A stretch of DNA of 64,000 nt from CAYSNP01 sp050945855 (GTDB lineage Bacteria; Bacillota; Clostridia; Christensenellales; DTU072): the NCBI GenBank assembly GCA_050945855.1, contig JBMNTS010000002.1, positions 13,744-77,743 of the forward strand. Direction: 5' to 3'. Below the pieces are notes generated by a model that saw nothing but the letters and a program-made list of their open reading frames with translations, was not told where the DNA came from and did not search any database. Positions 61,827-64,000 of this stretch are shown here, in pieces (position 1 is the first letter of the stretch; each line of letters begins with the position of its first letter). The position numbers were made by a program, and so were the translations under genes.

Positions 61827-63457
61827 TGCTCTGCCCTCTCCGGATTATCCGCCGTATCGGTCTCATCCTGCGCGCTTTGCTTATCCGCGCTTTTGCCTTT
61901 TTTGCGCTTTTCCACCGATTCTTCATGCAGGACTTCGGAGCGGATTGCCCTAAGGTTTGCCCTTTCCTTTGCGGCGTCCCTCGCCCTTTCAGCTTTAGTC
62001 CTGTTTAGTTTTTTCCGTGCCTGCTTACCGTTGGTTTTTTCCTGCTCTTCCAGGCGCGCCTTAACAATCTGCTCCCTTGCCCGCATAACTTCCAACTCGG
62101 CGGAGATTTCCGCCATTTTGGCTTTGTTAAGCTTGTAGAAAAACAACGGGATAACCGCAAGCGCGCTTAGCCCCGCCGGCATTGCCAGAAACATCGCGAA
62201 CATACCTTTACGGGTGTAAGCGAACTGCATGGGCTGGTGAGCGAGTATGGAATTGTCCGGGGAATTAAACATAAAATACGCAAGGAAAAACCCTATCGTA
62301 AAATCCTTTAAGCCTAAGCCCGTTTTGTTTTTGAGCGACATCAGGGAAAAGGCCAGACCTTCCTGCCTGAGTCCGGTTTTGTACTCCCAGTAGTCTATAC
62401 AATCCGCCGTCATTATCGTGGGCATAATATTAAATATGCCCGAGCCGCCTGTGGCAAAGAATAAGAGGATAGCGGTAATCCACCATTCCCTTATGCCCAC
62501 CAGATAGACTATAAGCAACCCTATGGAATACCAGAAGATTGCAAAAATAAACAGCGTTTTGGCTTCAAAACGCCGATATAAGGCAGGAACAAAAATCATC
62601 ATCAGCATAGAGCCGATGCCGGCGGGCGCGGAAAAAAAGATTTGCAGCGAACTGTCTCCGTAGATATAGGTTACCACATATATAACCATACCGGCAAAAA
62701 GCCATTTATAGCAATTCAACAGGCTGGATAAAAAGAGCGCGAGAAATTGCTTGTTTTTATAAATATAAATAAAACCGTCTATCAGTTTTGGCGTTTCCGC
62801 GGGAGAAGGCACTCTTTCACGCAGGGTGAAGCCGGCGTACATCAGGGAAAAACCCGCCAGAACACCCAGCAGTATAGCGGCAAACAGATAGGTCATCGCC
62901 ATATCGTTTTTGGTAAGGATAAAACCTAACGCGACGATTACCAGGGACGCCTGCTCACCTATAGTGTATATAGTCCTGCCCAGTTGGATGGCTTTGGTGC
63001 GTTCCTCAATATTGGCGGTGATTACGGTGGCAAGCCCTTCTATGGGCACGCCCACTATAGTGCCCGTTATGGAATAGAAAAAGAAAGTGACATACATAAA
63101 GGCGATTTTCGCGCTGTTTGTCCAGGACACTATAGGCAAAAACATTATGATGGCCACTATAACAAAGGGCAGGGAGCAAAAAATAAGATATGGTCGCATT
63201 TTACCGAAGCGGCTGTTGGTCTTGTCCACTATAAAGCCCATTATGGGGTCGTTGAAAGCGTCAAACAGCTTGCACACTAAAAACATAATCGCTGTCGCGG
63301 CAGGCGATATTCCTAAAACGGAAGTGTAGAAAATCAACAAATAACCGATGATCATTCCGGATAAGGAGCTTATCCCGAAGTTGGCAAGAGCAATAGCCAG
63401 ATAATCTTTGCGGGACAGGTATTTCTTACCGGGGTCTAAAGCAAGTTCGCAATCCAT
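61823..63457 (-). CDS. GPH-family symporter with long charged C-terminal tail
   Basis: A 544-residue, twelve-helix MFS transporter. GPH marks are FDAFNDPIMGFIVDKTNSRF, GKMRPYLIF and YWEYKTGLRQEG in the second half. After the last helix (~440) comes a ~100-residue cytoplasmic tail of K, E, R and A, predicted helical or coiled coil (EISAELEVMRAREQIVKARL); this is unusual for the family. Start: ATG with AGGAG 5 nt upstream; the GTG two codons earlier lies inside that ribosome site. It is followed by the coupled lipoprotein gene. Substrate unknown. Confidence 0.88.
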   Translation of the reverse strand: MDCELALDPGKKYLSRKDYLAIALANFGISSLSGMIIGYLLIFYTSVLGISPAATAIMFLVCKLFDAFNDPIMGFIVDKTNSRFGKMRPYLIFCSLPFVIVAIIMFLPIVSWTNSAKIAFMYVTFFFYSITGTIVGVPIEGLATVITANIEERTKAIQLGRTIYTIGEQASLVIVALGFILTKNDMAMTYLFAAILLGVLAGFSLMYAGFTLRERVPSPAETPKLIDGFIYIYKNKQFLALFLSSLLNCYKWLFAGMVIYVVTYIYGDSSLQIFFSAPAGIGSMLMMIFVPALYRRFEAKTLFIFAIFWYSIGLLIVYLVGIREWWITAILLFFATGGSGIFNIMPTIMTADCIDYWEYKTGLRQEGLAFSLMSLKNKTGLGLKDFTIGFFLAYFMFNSPDNSILAHQPMQFAYTRKGMFAMFLAMPAGLSALAVIPLFFYKLNKAKMAEISAELEVMRAREQIVKARLEEQEKTNGKQARKKLNRTKAERARDAAKERANLRAIRSEVLHEESVEKRKKGKSADKQSAQDETDTADNPERAEQ

Positions 63458-63483
63458 CTTCACTCCTATTATAGCTCATTTAT

Positions 63484-63510
63484 CCTATTGTAGTAAAAAA
63501 TAGCAATAGG
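63484..63510. repeat. Inverted repeat in the leader of the second GPH symporter gene
   Basis: Arms CCTATTG and CAATAGG with a 13-nt AT-rich centre, between the promoter and the start codon. It could be an operator or an RNA hairpin. Confidence 0.4.
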
Positions 63511-63559
63511 TTTCAGATTTTTTCCTGTGCATTTTTATGGATTAAACCCATACTCTTGC

Positions 63560-63587
63560 ATTATACCATATATATTTATAAAAGCAA
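63560..63587 (-). promoter_or_regulatory. Extended -10 promoter of the second GPH symporter gene
   Basis: TTGCTT, 16-nt spacer and TGGTATAAT (extended -10) on the minus strand, giving a leader of about 100 nt. Confidence 0.6.
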
Positions 63588-63680
63588 GATAAAAGAAAAC
63601 CGGAATTCAAAAAATTCAAACGATGTGTATTAATTTGCTTTTTTACAAATGCATTTTTATGCTTTTCCCCGATTATACAC

Positions 63681-63709
63681 TTTACAAAGCATATTTTTTT
63701 TGATAGAAT
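63681..63709 (+). promoter_or_regulatory. Sigma-A promoter of tRNA-Val
   Basis: TTTACA, 17-nt spacer and TAGAAT, ending 13 nt before the first base of the tRNA. Confidence 0.7.
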
Positions 63710-63722
63710 ACTGTTACCGAGC

Positions 63723-63798
63723 GGACAATTAACTCAGCTGGTAGAGTGCCTTCTTGACGTGGAGGAGGTCGGCGGTTCGAGTCCGTCATTGTCCACCA
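63723..63798 (+). tRNA. tRNA-Val (anticodon GAC)
   Basis: A 76-nt cloverleaf: acceptor GGACAAT / ATTGTCC with A and encoded CCA; D arm ACTC/GAGT; anticodon arm CCTTC, loop TTGACGT, GGAGG, anticodon GAC (63756-63758); T arm GGCGG-TTCGAGT-CCGTC. Confidence 0.94.
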
Positions 63799-63803
63799 TA
63801 GAC

Positions 63804-63841
63804 ACACGGCGTCAAGGCAGTACTTACGCCGTGTTCTTATT
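63804..63841 (+). terminator. Terminator-like hairpin after tRNA-Val
   Basis: Perfect 9-bp stem ACACGGCGT / ACGCCGTGT with a 13-nt loop, followed by TCTTATTT. Confidence 0.65.
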
Positions 63842-63900
63842 TGCCCAAAAGCCCTATTATATCGCATTTTTGACAAGACTTTTTCTTTTACTATTGAATA

Positions 63901-63976
63901 TTCTTACTTTTGGCTGTTCGTCTATCTTGCACTATACCTTTATAGGATTTGAACTAATGCCTTTTCTTACTTTTGG
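63901..63976. repeat. Pair of 13-bp direct repeats near the right edge
   Basis: TTCTTACTTTTGG occurs at 63901-63913 and 63964-63976, 63 bp apart (21 codons). Read on the minus strand, both copies encode PKVR in the same frame, with one TAG between them. Confidence 0.5.
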
Positions 63977-64000
63977 TTTTTCTACTTTTTGTTCGGTTAG
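63932..64000 (-). CDS. C-terminal end of an unidentified gene (cut by the right edge)
   Basis: The minus-strand frame entering at the edge reads about 22 residues with a K/E-rich stretch (TEQKVEKPKVRKG) and ends at TAG. After the TAG the frame stays open to TAA at 63857 and repeats PKVR. Too short to identify; it may also be non-coding. Confidence 0.25.
   Translation of the reverse strand, partial: LTEQKVEKPKVRKGISSNPIKV

Overview
The window looks like chromosome of an anaerobic, endospore-forming member of the Bacillota (Clostridia-like), probably an uncultured or little-studied lineage. The reasons are both subunits of dipicolinate synthase, a whiA-crh block with HPr kinase/phosphorylase, the ylxY-mlpA-ftsK-rimO-cinA neighbourhood, a complete six-gene Rnf complex, the dimeric-type glycyl-tRNA synthetase, GGAGG-type ribosome binding sites and classic sigma-A promoters (many with a TTGATT or TTGAAA -35 and a 17-nt spacer). 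Base composition is moderate, with AT-rich spacers. I see no rRNA, CRISPR array, insertion sequence or prophage. The species cannot be named from the sequence alone.

Layout: 0-6.7 kb (minus strand) is a conserved housekeeping block: ylxY-like deacetylase, M16 peptidase, dUTPase, FtsK, RimO and CinA (cut by the left edge). 6.8-12.9 kb holds glyQS, a three-gene cluster of unknown role (TPR protein, methyltransferase, membrane protein) and a YkvI-like transporter. 12.9-24 kb (minus) holds dnaE, crh, whiA, murB, hprK, a HAD phosphatase, uvrC and a MATE exporter, followed by a plus-strand tRNA-Glu. 24.3-34.6 kb is one gene for a 3412-residue lipoprotein made of Ig-like, MBG-type and LamG-like modules. 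34.7-38.5 kb is icd, an MBL hydrolase, hemZ and an ECF S component. 38.6-42.1 kb (plus) has a sugar symporter, a DUF421/DUF4363 pair and a small lipoprotein. 42.1-49.9 kb has an asparagine synthetase-like gene, dpaA-dpaB, metH, metF, yhhN and tspO. 49.9-55.9 kb is rnfCDGEAB and thiN. 56-63.5 kb has two lipoproteins, a YgjP peptidase, an iron alcohol dehydrogenase, the feo iron-uptake operon and a second sugar symporter. A tRNA-Val and the end of an unidentified gene close the window.

How parts fit: Rnf links ferredoxin and NAD to an ion gradient. FeoAB imports Fe(II), which the many Fe-S proteins here need, under a perfect sigma-A promoter with an inverted-repeat operator just downstream. HprK plus Crh give the serine-phosphorylation arm of carbon catabolite control. 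MetF and MetH form a methyl-transfer pair. DpaAB make the spore-core chelator dipicolinate, and the TspO-like gene has an excellent sigma-E-type promoter, which suggests mother-cell expression.

Most notable oddities: a CX5CX5CX5C insert in the PHP domain of DnaE; an asparagine synthetase whose glutaminase nucleophile is Ser instead of Cys; a murB with no ATG, GTG, TTG or CTG start; a Crh-like HPr as the only HPr in view; the giant lipoprotein with its own promoter and a 9-bp inverted repeat; and convergent genes packed so tightly that they share stop-codon palindromes.
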